A stretch of DNA of 64,000 nucleotides, taken from NCBI RefSeq assembly GCF_964340395.1, contig NC_135562.1:19715626-19779625 (forward strand), written 5' to 3'. The notes below the pieces were generated by a model. That model did no database searches and was not told the origin of the DNA. It saw only the letters and a program-made list of their open reading frames with translations. Within the stretch, counting starts at the first letter, position 1. The number at the start of each line of letters is the position of its first letter. The DNA is from Glandiceps talaboti. Lineage: Eukaryota > Hemichordata > Enteropneusta > Spengelidae. Below are positions 14,276-30,300 of this stretch, piece after piece. Made by a program: the position numbers and the translations under genes.

Positions 14276-17200
14276 TTACTTCTTCCACTTCTTGATTGGC
14301 TGTCTGGTGTTCATCTGCCATCTGTGTTCGTGTCATCTTCCGTGACCTTGAGTTCCATCCTGAAAGGAATGAATCAAACAATATAGTATAAACTTATTGA
14401 TGGAATGAAATAACAGTTATTTAGATTCTAATATTTACTCTTAAAGTTGCCACTACTCAGTTTAACCTTTTTGAAAAGATATTACCACGGATAATACAAT
14501 TCTGTTCATCTCCAAAATATTTCTTCATTCTGCTACAATCTACTTGTGACATAAGGTTGTCATTACTTGTTGTGTGCTTAGTACTGACAAAAGAACTTTT
14601 TGATAACTTATACTTTCCATTGCAGATGGGAAGAAATATTGGGCAACAAAATTTAATGACCATTCTCAGTAATTATACAATTCCAAAATCTTCACTTACT
14701 TCTTCCACTTCTTGATTGGCTGTCTGGTGTTCATCTGCCATCTGTGTTCGTGTCATCTTCCGTGACCTTGAGTTCCATCCTGAAAGGAATGAATCAAACA
14801 ATACAGTATAAACTTATTGATGGAATGAAATAACAGTTATTTAGATTCTAATATTTACTCTTAAAGTTGCCACTACTCAATTTAACCTTTTTGAAAAGAT
14901 ATTACCACGGATAATACAATTCTGTTCATCTCCAAAATATTTCCTCATTCTGCTACAATCTACTTGTGACATAAGGTTGTCATTACTTGTTGTGTGCTTA
15001 GTACTGACAAAAGAACTTTTTGATAACTTATACTTTCCATTGCAGATGGGAAGAAATATTGGGCAACAAAATTTAACGACCATTCTCAGTAATTATACAA
15101 TTCCAAAATCTTCACTTACTTCTTCCACTTCTTGATTGGCTGTCTGGTGTTCATCTGCCATCTGTGTTCGTGTCATCTTCCGTGACCTTGAGTTCCATCC
15201 TGAAAGGAATGAATCAAACAATACAGTATAAACTTATTGATGGAATGAAATAACAGTTATTTAGATTCTAATATTTACTCTTAAAGTTGCCACTACTCAG
15301 TTTAACCTTTTTGAAAAGATATTACCACGGATAATACAATTCTGTTCATCTCCAAAATATTTCTTCATTCTGCTACAATCTACTTGTGACATAAGGTTGT
15401 CATTACTTGTTGTGTGCTTAGTACTGACAAAAGAACTTTTTGATAACTTATACTTTCCATTGCAGATGGGAAGAAATATTGGGCAACAAAATTTAATGAC
15501 CATTCTCAGTAATTATACAATTCCAAAATCTCCACTTACTTCTTCCACTTCTTGATTGGCTGTCTGGTGTTCATCTGCCATCTGTGTTCGTGTCATCTTC
15601 CGTGACCTTGAGTTCCATCCTGAAAGGAATGAATCAAACAATACAGTATAAACTTATTGATGGAATGAAATAACAGTTATTTAGATTCTAATATTTACTC
15701 TTAAAGTTGCCACTACTCAATTTAACCTTTTTGAAAAGATATTACCACGGTAATACAATTCTGTTCATCTCCAAAATATTTCTTCATTCTGCTACAATCT
15801 ACTTGTGACATAAGGTTGTCATTACTTGTTGTGTGCTTAGTACTGACAAAAGAACTTTTTGATAACTTATACTTTCCATTGCAGATGGGAAGAAATATTG
15901 GGCAACAAAATTTAACGACCATTCTCAGTAATTATACAATTCCAAAATCTTCACTTACTTCTTCCACTTCTTGATTGGCTGTCTGGTGTTCATCTGCCAT
16001 CTGTGTTCGTGTCATCTTCCGTGACCTTGAGTTCCATCCTGAAAGGAATGAATCAAACAATACAGTATAAACTTATTGATGGAATGAAATAACAGTTATT
16101 TAGATTCTAATATTTACTCTTAAAGTTGCCACTACTCAATTTAACCTTTTTGAAAAGATATTACCACGGATAATACAATTCTGTTCATCTCCAAAATATT
16201 TCTTCATTCTGCTACAATCTACTTGTGACATAAGGTTGTCATTACTTGTTGTGTGCTTAGTACTGACAAAAGAACTTTTTGATAACTTATACTTTCCATT
16301 GCAGATGGGAAGAAATATTGGGCAACAAAATTTAATGACCATTCTCAGTAATTATACAATTCCAAAATCTTCACTTACTTCTTCCACTTCTTGATTGGCT
16401 GTCTGGTGTTCATCTGCCATCTGTGTTCGTGTCATCTTCCGTGACCTTGAGTTCCATCCTGAAAGGAATGAATCAAACAATACAGTATAAACTTATTGAT
16501 GGAATGAAATAACAGTTATTTAGATTCTAATATTTACTCTTAAAGTTGCCACTACTCAGTTTAACCTTTTTGAAAAGATATTACCACGGATAATACAATT
16601 CTGTTCATCTCCAAAATATTTCTTCATTCTGCTACAATCTACTTGTGACATAACGTTGTCATTACTTGTTGTGTGCTTAGTACTGACAAAAGAACTATTT
16701 GATAACTTATACTTTCCATTACAGATGGGAAGAAATATTGGGCAACAAAATTTAATGACCATTCTCAGTAATTATACAATTCCAAAATCTTCACTTACTT
16801 CTTCCACTTCTTGATTGGCTGTCTGGTGTTCATCTGCCATCTGTGTTCGTGTCATCTTCCGTGACCTTGAGTTCCATCCTGAAAGGAATGAATCAAACAA
16901 TATAGTATAAACTTATTGATGGAATGAAATAACAGTTATTTAGATTCTAATATTTACTCTTAAAGTTGCCACTACTCAGTTTAACCTTTTTGAAAAGATA
17001 TTACCACGGATAATACAATTCTGTTCATCTCCAAAATATTTCTTCATTCTGCTACAATCTACTTGTGACATAAGGTTGTCATTACTTGTTGTGTGCTTAG
17101 TACTGACAAAAGAACTTTTTGATAACTTATACTTTCCATTGCAGATGGGAAGAAATATTGGGCAACAAAATTTAATGACCATTCTCAGTAATTATACAAT

Positions 17201-20200
17201 TCCAAAATCTTCACTTACTTCTTCCACTTCTTGATTGGCTGTCTGGTGTTCATCTGCCATCTGTGTTCGTGTCATCTTCCGTGACCTTGAGTTCCATCCT
17301 GAAAGGAATGAATCAAACAATACAGTATAAACTTATTGATGGAATGAAATAACAGTTATTTAGATTCTAATATTTACTCTTAAAGTTGCCACTACTCAAT
17401 TTAACCTTTTTGAAAAGATATTACCACGGATAATACAATTCTGTTCATCTCCAAAATATTTCCTCATTCTGCTACAATCTACTTGTGACATAAGGTTGTC
17501 ATTACTTGTTGTGTGCTTAGTACTGACAAAAGAACTTTTTGATAACTTATACTTTCCATTGCAGATGGGAAGAAATATTGGGCAACAAAATTTAATGACC
17601 ATTCTCAGTAATTATACAATTCCAAAATCTTCACTTACTTCTTCCACTTCTTGATTGGCTGTCTGGTGTTCATCTGCCATCTGTGTTCGTGTCATCTTCC
17701 GTGACCTTGAGTTCCATCCTGAAAGGAATGAATCAAACAATACAGTATAAACTTATTGATGGAATGAAATAACAGTTATTTAGATTCTAATATTTACTCT
17801 TAAAGTTGCCACTACTCAGTTTAACCTTTTTGAAAAGATATTACCACGGATAATACAATTCTGTTCATCTCCAAAATATTTCTTCATTCTGCTACAATCT
17901 ACTTGTGACATAAGGTTGTCATTACTTGTTGTGTGCTTAGTACTGACAAAAGAACTTTTTGATAACTTATACTTTCCATTGCAGATGGGAAGAAATATTG
18001 GGCAACAAAATTTAATGACCATTCTCAGTAATTATACAATTCCAAAATCTTCACTTACTTCTTCCACTTCTTGATTGGCTGTCTGGTGTTCATCTGCCAT
18101 CTGTGTTCGTGTCATCTTCCGTGACCTTGAGTTCCATCCTGAAAGGAATGAATCAAACAATACAGTATAAACTTATTGATGGAATGAAATAACAGTTATT
18201 TAGATTCTAATATTTACTCTTAAAGTTGCCACTACTCAATTTAACCTTTTTGAAAAGATATTACCACGGATAATACAATTCTGTTCATCTCCAAAATATT
18301 TCTTCATTCTGCTACAATCTACTTGTGACATAAGGTTGTCATTACTTGTTGTGTGCTTAGTACTGACAAAAGAACTTTTTGATAACTTATACTTTCCATT
18401 GCAGATGGGAAGAAATATTGGGCAACAAAATTTAATGACCATTCTCAGTAATTATACAATTCCAAAATCTTCACTTACTTCTTCCACTTCTTGATTGGCT
18501 GTCTGGTGTTCATCTGCCATCTGTGTTCGTGTCATCTTCCGTGACCTTGAGTTCCATCCTGAAAGGAATGAATCAAACAATACAGTATAAACTTATTGAT
18601 GGAATGAAATAACAGTTATTTAGATTCTAATATTTACTCTTAAAGTTGCCACTACTCAATTTAACCTTTTTGAAAAGATATTACCACGGTAATACAATTC
18701 TGTTCATCTCCAAAATATTTCTTCATTCTGCTACAATCTACTTGTGACATAAGGTTGTCATTACTTGTTGTGTGCTTAGTACTGACAAAAGAACTTTTTG
18801 ATAACTTATACTTTCCATTGCAGATGGGAAGAAATATTGGGCAACAAAATTTAATGACCATTCTCAGTAATTATACAATTCCAAAATCTTCACTTACTTC
18901 TTCCACTTCTTGATTGGCTGTCTGGTGTTCATCTGCCATCTGTGTTCGTGTCATCTTCCGTGACCTTGAGTTCCATCCTGAAAGGAATGAATCAAACAAT
19001 ACAGTATAAACTTATTGATGGAATGAAATAACAGTTATTTAGATTCTAATATTTACTCTTAAAGTTGCCACTACTCAATTTAACCTTTTTGAAAAGATAT
19101 TACCACGGATAATACAATTCTGTTCATCTCCAAAATATTTCTTCATTCTGCTACAATCTACTTGTGACATAACGTTGTCATTACTTGTTGTGTGCTTAGT
19201 ACTGACAAAAGAACTTTTTGATAACTTATACTTTCCATTGCAGATGGGAAGAAATATTGGGCAACAAAATTTAATGACCATTCTCAGTAATTATACAATT
19301 CCAAAATCTTCACTTACTTCTTCCACTTCTTGATTGGCTGTCTGGTGTTCATCTGCCATCTGTGTTCGTGTCATCTTCCGTGACCTTGAGTTCCATCCTG
19401 AAAGGAATGAATCAAACAATATAGTATAAACTTATTGATGGAATGAAATAACAGTTATTTAGATTCTAATATTTACTCTTAAAGTTGCCACTACTCAGTT
19501 TAACCTTTTTGAAAAGATATTACCACGGATAATACAATTCTGTTCATCTCCAAAATATTTCTTCATTCTGCTACAATCTACTTGTGACATAAGGTTGTCA
19601 TTACTTGTTGTGTGCTTAGTACTGACAAAAGAACTTTTTGATAACTTATACTTTCCATTGCAGATGGGAAGAAATATTGGGCAACAAAATTTAATGACCA
19701 TTCTCAGTAATTATACAATTCCAAAATCTTCACTTACTTCTTCCACTTCTTGATTGGCTGTCTGGTGTTCATCTGCCATCTGTGTTCGTGTCATCTTCCG
19801 TGACCTTGAGTTCCATCCTGAAAGGAATGAATCAAACAATACAGTATAAACTTATTGATGGAATGAAATAACAGTTATTTAGATTCTAATATTTACTCTT
19901 AAAGTTGCCACTACTCAATTTAACCTTTTTGAAAAGATATTACCACGGATAATACAATTCTGTTCATCTCCAAAATATTTCCTCATTCTGCTACAATCTA
20001 CTTGTGACATAAGGTTGTCATTACTTGTTGTGTGCTTAGTACTGACAAAAGAACTTTTTGATAACTTATACTTTCCATTGCAGATGGGAAGAAATATTGG
20101 GCAACAAAATTTAATGACCATTCTCAGTAATTATACAATTCCAAAATCTTCACTTACTTCTTCCACTTCTTGATTGGCTGTCTGGTGTTCATCTGCCATC

Positions 20201-23200
20201 TGTGTTCGTGTCATCTTCCGTGACCTTGAGTTCCATCCTGAAAGGAATGAATCAAACAATACAGTATAAACTTATTGATGGAATGAAATAACAGTTATTT
20301 AGATTCTAATATTTACTCTTAAAGTTGCCACTACTCAGTTTAACCTTTTTGAAAAGATATTACCACGGATAATACAATTCTGTTCATCTCCAAAATATTT
20401 CTTCATTCTGCTACAATCTACTTGTGACATAAGGTTGTCATTACTTGTTGTGTGCTTAGTACTGACAAAAGAACTTTTTGATAACTTATACTTTCCATTG
20501 CAGATGGGAAGAAATATTGGGCAACAAAATTTAATGACCATTCTCAGTAATTATACAATTCCAAAATCTCCACTTACTTCTTCCACTTCTTGATTGGCTG
20601 TCTGGTGTTCATCTGCCATCTGTGTTCGTGTCATCTTCCGTGACCTTGAGTTCCATCCTGAAAGGAATGAATCAAACAATACAGTATAAACTTATTGATG
20701 GAATGAAATAACAGTTATTTAGATTCTAATATTTACTCTTAAAGTTGCCACTACTCAATTTAACCTTTTTGAAAAGATATTACCACGGTAATACAATTCT
20801 GTTCATCTCCAAAATATTTCTTCATTCTGCTACAATCTACTTGTGACATAAGGTTGTCATTACTTGTTGTGTGCTTAGTACTGACAAAAGAACTTTTTGA
20901 TAACTTATACTTTCCATTGCAGATGGGAAGAAATATTGGGCAACAAAATTTAATGACCATTCTCAGTAATTATACAATTCCAAAATCTTCACTTACTTCT
21001 TCCACTTCTTGATTGGCTGTCTGGTGTTCATCTGCCATCTGTGTTCGTGTCATCTTCCGTGACCTTGAGTTCCATCCTGAAAGGAATGAATCAAACAATA
21101 CAGTATAAACTTATTGATGGAATGAAATAACAGTTATTTAGATTCTAATATTTACTCTTAAAGTTGCCACTACTCAATTTAACCTTTTTGAAAAGATATT
21201 ACCACGGATAATACAATTCTGTTCATCTCCAAAATATTTCTTCATTCTGCTACAATCTACTTGTGACATAAGGTTGTCATTACTTGTTGTGTGCTTAGTA
21301 CTGACAAAAGAACTTTTTGATAACTTATACTTTCCATTGCAGATGGGAAGAAATATTGGGCAACAAAATTTAATGACCATTCTCAGTAATTATACAATTC
21401 CAAAATCTTCACTTACTTCTTCCACTTCTTGATTGGCTGTCTGGTGTTCATCTGCCATCTGTGTTCGTGTCATCTTCCGTGACCTTGAGTTCCATCCTGA
21501 AAGGAATGAATCAAACAATACAGTATAAACTTATTGATGGAATGAAATAACAGTTATTTAGATTCTAATATTTACTCTTAAAGTTGCCACTACTCAGTTT
21601 AACCTTTTTGAAAAGATATTACCACGGATAATACAATTCTGTTCATCTCCAAAATATTTCTTCATTCTGCTACAATCTACTTGTGACATAACGTTGTCAT
21701 TACTTGTTGTGTGCTTAGTACTGACAAAAGAACTTTTTGATAACTTATACTTTCCATTACAGATGGGAAGAAATATTGGGCAACAAAATTTAATGACCAT
21801 TCTCAGTAATTATACAATTCCAAAATCTTCACTTACTTCTTCCACTTCTTGATTGGCTGTCTGGTGTTCATCTGCCATCTGTGTTCGTGTCATCTTCCGT
21901 GACCTTGAGTTCCATCCTGAAAGGAATGAATCAAACAATATAGTATAAACTTATTGATGGAATGAAATAACAGTTATTTAGATTCTAATATTTACTCTTA
22001 AAGTTGCCACTACTCAGTTTAACCTTTTTGAAAAGATATTACCACGGATAATACAATTCTGTTCATCTCCAAAATATTTCTTCATTCTGCTACAATCTAC
22101 TTGTGACATAAGGTTGTCATTACTTGTTGTGTGCTTAGTACTGACAAAAGAACTTTTTGATAACTTATACTTTCCATTGCAGATGGGAAGAAATATTGGG
22201 CAACAAAATTTAATGACCATTCTCAGTAATTATACAATTCCAAAATCTTCACTTACTTCTTCCACTTCTTGATTGGCTGTCTGGTGTTCATCTGCCATCT
22301 GTGTTCGTGTCATCTTCCGTGACCTTGAGTTCCATCCTGAAAGGAATGAATCAAACAATACAGTATAAACTTATTGATGGAATGAAATAACAGTTATTTA
22401 GATTCTAATATTTACTCTTAAAGTTGCCACTACTCAATTTAACCTTTTTGAAAAGATATTACCACGGATAATACAATTCTGTTCATCTCCAAAATATTTC
22501 CTCATTCTGCTACAATCTACTTGTGACATAAGGTTGTCATTACTTGTTGTGTGCTTAGTACTGACAAAAGAACTTTTTGATAACTTATACTTTCCATTGC
22601 AGATGGGAAGAAATATTGGGCAACAAAATTTAATGACCATTCTCAGTAATTATACAATTCCAAAATCTTCACTTACTTCTTCCACTTCTTGATTGGCTGT
22701 CTGGTGTTCATCTGCCATCTGTGTTCGTGTCATCTTCCGTGACCTTGAGTTCCATCCTGAAAGGAATGAATCAAACAATACAGTATAAACTTATTGATGG
22801 AATGAAATAACAGTTATTTAGATTCTAATATTTACTCTTAAAGTTGCCACTCCTCAGTTTAACCTTTTTGAAAAGATATTACCACGGATAATACAATTCT
22901 GTTCATCTCCAAAATATTTCTTCATTCTGCTACAATCTACTTGTGACATAAGGTTGTCATTACTTGTTGTGTGCTTAGTACTGACAAAAGAACTTTTTGA
23001 TAACTTATACTTTCCATTGCAGATGGGAAGAAATATTGGGCAACAAAATTTAATGACCATTCTCAGTAATTATACAATTCCAAAATCTTCACTTACTTCT
23101 TCCACTTCTTGATTGGCTGTCTGGTGTTCATCTGCCATCTGTGTTCGTGTCATCTTCCGTGACCTTGAGTTCCATCCTGAAAGGAATGAATCAAACAATA

Positions 23201-24350
23201 CAGTATAAACTTATTGATGGAATGAAATAACAGTTATTTAGATTCTAATATTTACTCTTAAAGTTGCCACTACTCAATTTAACCTTTTTGAAAAGATATT
23301 ACCACGGATAATACAATTCTGTTCATCTCCAAAATATTTCTTCATTCTGCTACAATCTACTTGTGACATAAGGTTGTCATTACTTGTTGTGTGCTTAGTA
23401 CTGACAAAAGAACTTTTTGATAACTTATACTTTCCATTGCAGATGGGAAGAAATATTGGGCAACAAAATTTAATGACCATTCTCAGTAATTATACAATTC
23501 CAAAATCTTCACTTACTTCTTCCACTTCTTGATTGGCTGTCTGGTGTTCATCTGCCATCTGTGTTCGTGTCATCTTCCGTGACCTTGAGTTCCATCCTGA
23601 AAGGAATGAATCAAACAATACAGTATAAACTTATTGATGGAATGAAATAACAGTTATTTAGATTCTAATATTTACTCTTAAAGTTGCCACTACTCAATTT
23701 AACCTTTTTGAAAAGATATTACCACGGTAATACAATTCTGTTCATCTCCAAAATATTTCTTCATTCTGCTACAATCTACTTGTGACATAAGGTTGTCATT
23801 ACTTGTTGTGTGCTTAGTACTGACAAAAGAACTTTTTGATAACTTATACTTTCCATTGCAGATGGGAAGAAATATTGGGCAACAAAATTTAATGACCATT
23901 CTCAGTAATTATACAATTCCAAAATCTTCACTTACTTCTTCCACTTCTTGATTGGCTGTCTGGTGTTCATCTGCCATCTGTGTTCGTGTCATCTTCCGTG
24001 ACCTTGAGTTCCATCCTGAAAGGAATGAATCAAACAATACAGTATAAACTTATTGATGGAATGAAATAACAGTTATTTAGATTCTAATATTTACTCTTAA
24101 AGTTGCCACTACTCAATTTAACCTTTTTGAAAAGATATTACCACGGATAATACAATTCTGTTCATCTCCAAAATATTTCTTCATTCTGCTACAATCTACT
24201 TGTGACATAAGGTTGTCATTACTTGTTGTGTGCTTAGTACTGACAAAAGAACTTTTTGATAACTTATACTTTCCATTGCAGATGGGAAGAAATATTGGGC
24301 AACAAAATTTAATGACCATTCTCAGTAATTATACAATTCCAAAATCTTCA
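14276..24350 (-). repeat. Higher-order repeat, 12 units / 5038 bp
   Basis: Rare variants recur at exactly 5038 bp: TCTCCACTT at 15531 and 20569; CCATTACAG near 16719 and 21757; the CACGGTAAT deletion near 15750/20788 and 18689/23727. A finer six-unit (~2520 bp) period is seen from TATAGTATAA near 14381, 16901, 19421 and 21941, from TTTCCTCATT near 14941, 17460, 19979 and 22499, and from AACGTTGTC near 16653, 19172 and 21691. The pattern fits successive duplication of blocks by unequal exchange. Outer limits are approximate. Confidence 0.8.
15536..15954 (-). repeat. Satellite unit 38, first of seven 419-bp deletion copies
   Basis: CACGGATAAT is shortened to CACGGTAAT near 15750, so the minus-strand frame ends in NCITVVISFQKG instead of NCIIRGNIFSKRLN. 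The same deletion is in units 38, 45, 50, 57, 61, 65 and 74. Their spacing (7, 5, 7, 4, 4 and 9 units) shows spread of one mutated copy by block duplication rather than seven independent events. Confidence 0.85.
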
Positions 24351-27300
24351 CTTACTTCTTCCACTTCTTGATTGGCTGTCTGGTGTTCATCTGCCATCTG
24401 TGTTCGTGTCATCTTCCGTGACCTTGAGTTCCATCCTGAAAGGAATGAATCAAACAATACAGTATAAACTTATTGATGGAATGAAATAACAGTTATTTAG
24501 ATTCTAATATTTACTCTTAAAGTTGCCACTACTCAATTTAACCTTTTTGAAAAGATATTACCACGGATAATACAATTCTGTTCATCTCCAAAATATTTCT
24601 TCATTCTGCTACAATCTACTTGTGACATAAGGTTGTCATTACTTGTTGTGTGCTTAGTACTGACAAAAGAACTTTTTGATAACTTATACTTTCCATTGCA
24701 GATGGGAAGAAATATTGGGCAACAAAATTTAATGACCATTCTCAGTAATTATACAATTCCAAAATCTTCACTTACTTCTTCCACTTCTTGATTGGCTGTC
24801 TGGTGTTCATCTGCCATCTGTGTTCGTGTCATCTTCCGTGACCTTGAGTTCCATCCTGAAAGGAATGAATCAAACAATACAGTATAAACTTATTGATGGA
24901 ATGAAATAACAGTTATTTAGATTCTAATATTTACTCTTAAAGTTGCCACTACTCAATTTAACCTTTTTGAAAAGATATTACCACGGATAATACAATTCTG
25001 TTCATCTCCAAAATATTTCTTCATTCTGCTACAATCTACTTGTGACATAAGGTTGTCATTACTTGTTGTGTGCTTAGTACTGACAAAAGAACTTTTTGAT
25101 AACTTATACTTTCCATTGCAGATGGGAAGAAATATTGGGCAACAAAATTTAATGACCATTCTCAGTAATTATACAATTCCAAAATCTTCACTTACTTCTT
25201 CCACTTCTTGATTGGCTGTCTGGTGTTCATCTGCCATCTGTGTTCGTGTCATCTTCCGTGACCTTGAGTTCCATCCTGAAAGGAATGAATCAAACAATAC
25301 AGTATAAACTTATTGATGGAATGAAATAACAGTTATTTAGATTCTAATATTTACTCTTAAAGTTGCCACTACTCAATTTAACCTTTTTGAAAAGATATTA
25401 CCACGGTAATACAATTCTGTTCATCTCCAAAATATTTCTTCATTCTGCTACAATCTACTTGTGACATAAGGTTGTCATTACTTGTTGTGTGCTTAGTACT
25501 GACAAAAGAACTTTTTGATAACTTATACTTTCCATTGCAGATGGGAAGAAATATTGGGCAACAAAATTTAATGACCATTCTCAGTAATTATACAATTCCA
25601 AAATCTTCACTTACTTCTTCCACTTCTTGATTGGCTGTCTGGTGTTCATCTGCCATCTGTGTTCGTGTCATCTTCCGTGACCTTGAGTTCCATCCTGAAA
25701 GGAATGAATCAAACAATACAGTATAAACTTATTGATGGAATGAAATAACAGTTATTTAGATTCTAATATTTACTCTTAAAGTTGCCACTACTCAGTTTAA
25801 CCTTTTTGAAAAGATATTACCACGGATAATACAATTCTGTTCATCTCCAAAATATTTCCTCATTCTGCTACAATCTACTTGTGACATAAGGTTGTCATTA
25901 CTTGTTGTGTGCTTAGTACTGACAAAAGAACTTTTTGATAACTTATACTTTCCATTGCAGATGGGAAGAAATATTGGGCAACAAAATTTAATGACCATTC
26001 TCAGTAATTATACAATTCCAAAATCTTCACTTACTTCTTCCACTTCTTGATTGGCTGTCTGGTGTTCATCTGTCATCTGTGTTCGTGTCATCTTCCGTGA
26101 CCTTGAGTTCCATCCTGAAAGGAATGAATCAAACAATACAGTATAAACTTATTGATGGAATGAAATAACAGTTATTTAGATTCTAATATTTACTCTTAAA
26201 GTTGCCACTACTCAATTTAACCTTTTTGAAAAGATATTACCACGGATAATACAATTCTGTTCATCTCCAAAATATTTCTTTATTCTGCTACAATCTACTT
26301 GTGACATAAGGTTGTCATTACTTGTTGTGTGCTTAGTACTGACAAAAGAACTTTTTGATAACTTATACTTTCCATTGCAGATGGGAAGAAATATTGGGCA
26401 ACAAAATTTAATGACCATTCTCAGTAATTATACAATTCCAAAATCTCCACTTACTTCTTCCACTTCTTGATTGGCTGTCTGGTGTTCATCTGCCATCTGT
26501 GTTCGTGTCATCTTCCGTGACCTTGAGTTCCATCCTGAAAGGAATGAATCAAACAATACAGTATAAACTTATTGATGGAATGAAATAACAGTTATTTAGA
26601 TTCTAATATTTACTCTTAAAGTTGCCACTACTCAATTTAACCTTTTTGAAAAGATATTACCACGGATAATACAATTCTGTTCATCTCCAAAATATTTCCT
26701 CATTCTGCTACAATCTACTTGTGACATAAGGTTGTCATTACTTGTTGTGTGCTTAGTACTGACAAAAGAACTTTTTGATAACTTATACTTTCCATTGCAG
26801 ATGGGAAGAAATATTGGGCAACAAAATTTAATGACCATTCTCAGTAATTATACAATTCCAAAATCTTCACTTACTTCTTCCACTTCTTGATTGGCTGTCT
26901 GGTGTTCATCTGCCATCTGTGTTCGTGTCATCTTCCGTGACCTTGAGTTCCATCCTGAAAGGAATGAATCAAACAATACAGTATAAACTTATTGATGGAA
27001 TGAAATAACAGTTATTTAGATTCTAATATTTACTCTTAAAGTTGCCACTACTCAATTTAACCTTTTTGAAAAGATATTACCACGGTAATACAATTCTGTT
27101 CATCTCCAAAATATTTCTTCATTCTGCTACAATCTACTTGTGACATAAGGTTGTCATTACTTGTTGTGTGCTTAGTACTGACAAAAGAACTTTTTGATAA
27201 CTTATACTTTCCATTGCAGATGGGAAGAAATATTGGGCAACAAAATTTAATGACCATTCTCAGTAATTATACAATTCCAAAATCTTCACTTACTTCTTCC

Positions 27301-30300
27301 ACTTCTTGATTGGCTGTCTGGTGTTCATCTGCCATCTGTGTTCGTGTCATCTTCCGTGACCTTGAGTTCCATCCTGAAAGGAATGAATCAAACAATACAG
27401 TATAAACTTATTGATGGAATGAAATAACAGTTATTTAGATTCTAATATTTACTCTTAAAGTTGCCACTACTCAATTTAACCTTTTTGAAAAGATATTACC
27501 ACGGATAATACAATTCTGTTCATCTCCAAAATATTTCCTCATTCTGCTACAATCTACTTGTGACATAAGGTTGTCATTACTTGTTGTGTGCTTAGTACTG
27601 ACAAAAGAACTTTTTGATAACTTATACTTTCCATTGCAGATGGGAAGAAATATTGGGCAACAAAATTTAATGACCATTCTCAGTAATTATACATTACCAA
27701 AATCTTCACTTACTTCTTCCACTTCTTGATTGGCTGTCTGGTGTTCATCTGCCATCTGTGTTCGTGTCATCTTCCGTGACCTTGAGTTCCATCCTGAAAG
27801 GAATGAATCAAACAATACAGTATAAACTTATTGATGGAATGAAATAACAGTTATTTAGATTCTAATATTTACTCTTAAAGTTGCCACTACTCAATTTAAC
27901 CTTTTTGAAAAGATATTACCACGGATAATACAATTCTGTTCATCTCCAAAATATTTCTTCATTCTGCTACAATCTACTTGTGACATAAGGTTGTCATTAC
28001 TTGTTGTGTGCTTAGTACTGACAAAAGAACTTTTTGATAACTTATACTTTCCATTGCAGATGGGAAGAAATATTGGGCAACAAAATTTAATGACCATTCT
28101 CAGTAATTATACAATTCCAAAATCTTCACTTACTTCTTCCACTTCTTGATTGGCTGTCTGGTGTTCATCTGCCATCTGTGTTCGTGTCATCTTCCGTGAC
28201 CTTGAGTTCCATCCTGAAAGGAATGAATCAAACAATACAGTATAAACTTATTGATGGAATGAAATAACAGTTATTTAGATTCTAATATTTACTCTTAAAG
28301 TTGCCACTACTCAGTTTAACCTTTTTGAAAAGATATTACCACGGATAATACAATTCTGTTCATCTCCAAAATATTTCTTCATTCTGCTACAATCTACTTG
28401 TGACATAAGGTTGTCATTACTTGTTGTGTGCTTAGTACTGACAAAAGAACTTTTTGATAACTTATACTTTCCATTGCAGATGGGAAGAAATATTGGGCAA
28501 CAAAATTTAATGACCATTCTCAGTAATTATACAATTCCAAAATCTTCACTTACTTCTTCCACTTCTTGATTGGCTGTCTGGTGTTCATCTGCCATCTGTG
28601 TTCGTGTCATCTTCCGTGACCTTGAGTTCCATCCTGAAAGGAATGAATCAAACAATACAGTATAAACTTATTGATGGAATGAAATAACAGTTATTTAGAT
28701 TCTAATATTTACTCTTAAAGTTGCCACTACTCAATTTAACCTTTTTGAAAAGATATTACCACGGATAATACAATTCTGTTCATCTCCAAAATATTTCTTC
28801 ATTCTGCTACAATCTACTTGTGACATAAGGTTGTCATTACTTGTTGTGTGCTTAGTACTGACAAAAGAACTTTTTGATAACTTATACTTTCCATTGCAGA
28901 TGGGAAGAAATATTGGGCAACAAAATTTAATGACCATTCTCAGTAATTATACAATTCCAAAATCTTCACTTACTTCTTCCACTTCTTGATTGGCTGTCTG
29001 GTGTTCATCTGCCATCTGTGTTCGTGTCATTTTCCGTGACCTTGAGTTCCATCCTGAAAGGAATGAATCAAACAATACAGTATAAACTTATTGATGGAAT
29101 GAAATAACAGTTATTTAGATTCTAATATTTACTCTTAAAGTTGCCACTACTCAATTTAACCTTTTTGAAAAGATATTACCACGGATAATACAATTCTGTT
29201 CATCTCCAAAATATTTCCTCATTCTGCTACAATCTACTTGTGACATAAGGTTGTCATTACTTGTTGTGTGCTTAGTACTGACAAAAGAACTTTTTGATAA
29301 CTTATACTTTCCATTGCAGATGGGAAGAAATATTGGGCAACAAAATTTAATGACCATTCTCAGTAATTATACATTACCAAAATCTTCACTTACTTCTTCC
29401 ACTTCTTGATTGGCTGTCTGGTGTTCATCTGCCATCTGTGTTCGTGTCATCTTCCGTGACCTTGAGTTCCATCCTGAAAGGAATGAATCAAACAATACAG
29501 TATAAACTTATTGATGGAATGAAATAACAGTTATTTAGATTCTAATATTTACTCTTAAAGTTGCCACTACTCAATTTAACCTTTTTGAAAAGATATTACC
29601 ACGGATAATACAATTCTGTTCATCTCCAAAATATTTCTTCATTCTGCTACAATCTACTTGTGACATAAGGTTGTCATTACTTGTTGTGTGCTTAGTACTG
29701 ACAAAAGAACTTTTTGATAACTTATACTTTCCATTGCAGATGGGAAGAAATATTGGGCAACAAAATTTAATGACCATTCTCAGTAATTATACAATTCCAA
29801 AATCTTCACTTACTTCTTCCACTTCTTGATTGGCTGTCTGGTGTTCATCTGCCATCTGTGTTCGTGTCATCTTCCGTGACCTTGAGTTCCATCCTGAAAG
29901 GAATGAATCAAACAATACAGTATAAACTTATTGATGGAATGAAATAACAGTTATTTAGATTCTAATATTTACTCTTAAAGTTGCCACTACTCAATTTAAC
30001 CTTTTTGAAAAGATATTACCACGGATAATACAATTCTGTTCATCTCCAAAATATTCCTTCATTCTGCTACAATCTACTTGTGACATAAGGTTGTCATTAC
30101 TTGTTGTGTGCTTAGTACTGACAAAAGAACTTTTTGATAACTTATACTTTCCATTGCAGATGGGAAGAAATATTGGGCAACAAAATTTAATGACCATTCT
30201 CAGTAATTATACAATTCCAAAATCTTCACTTACTTCTTCCACTTCTTGATTGGCTGTCTGGTGTTCATCTGCCATCTGTGTTCGTGTCATCTTCCGTGAC

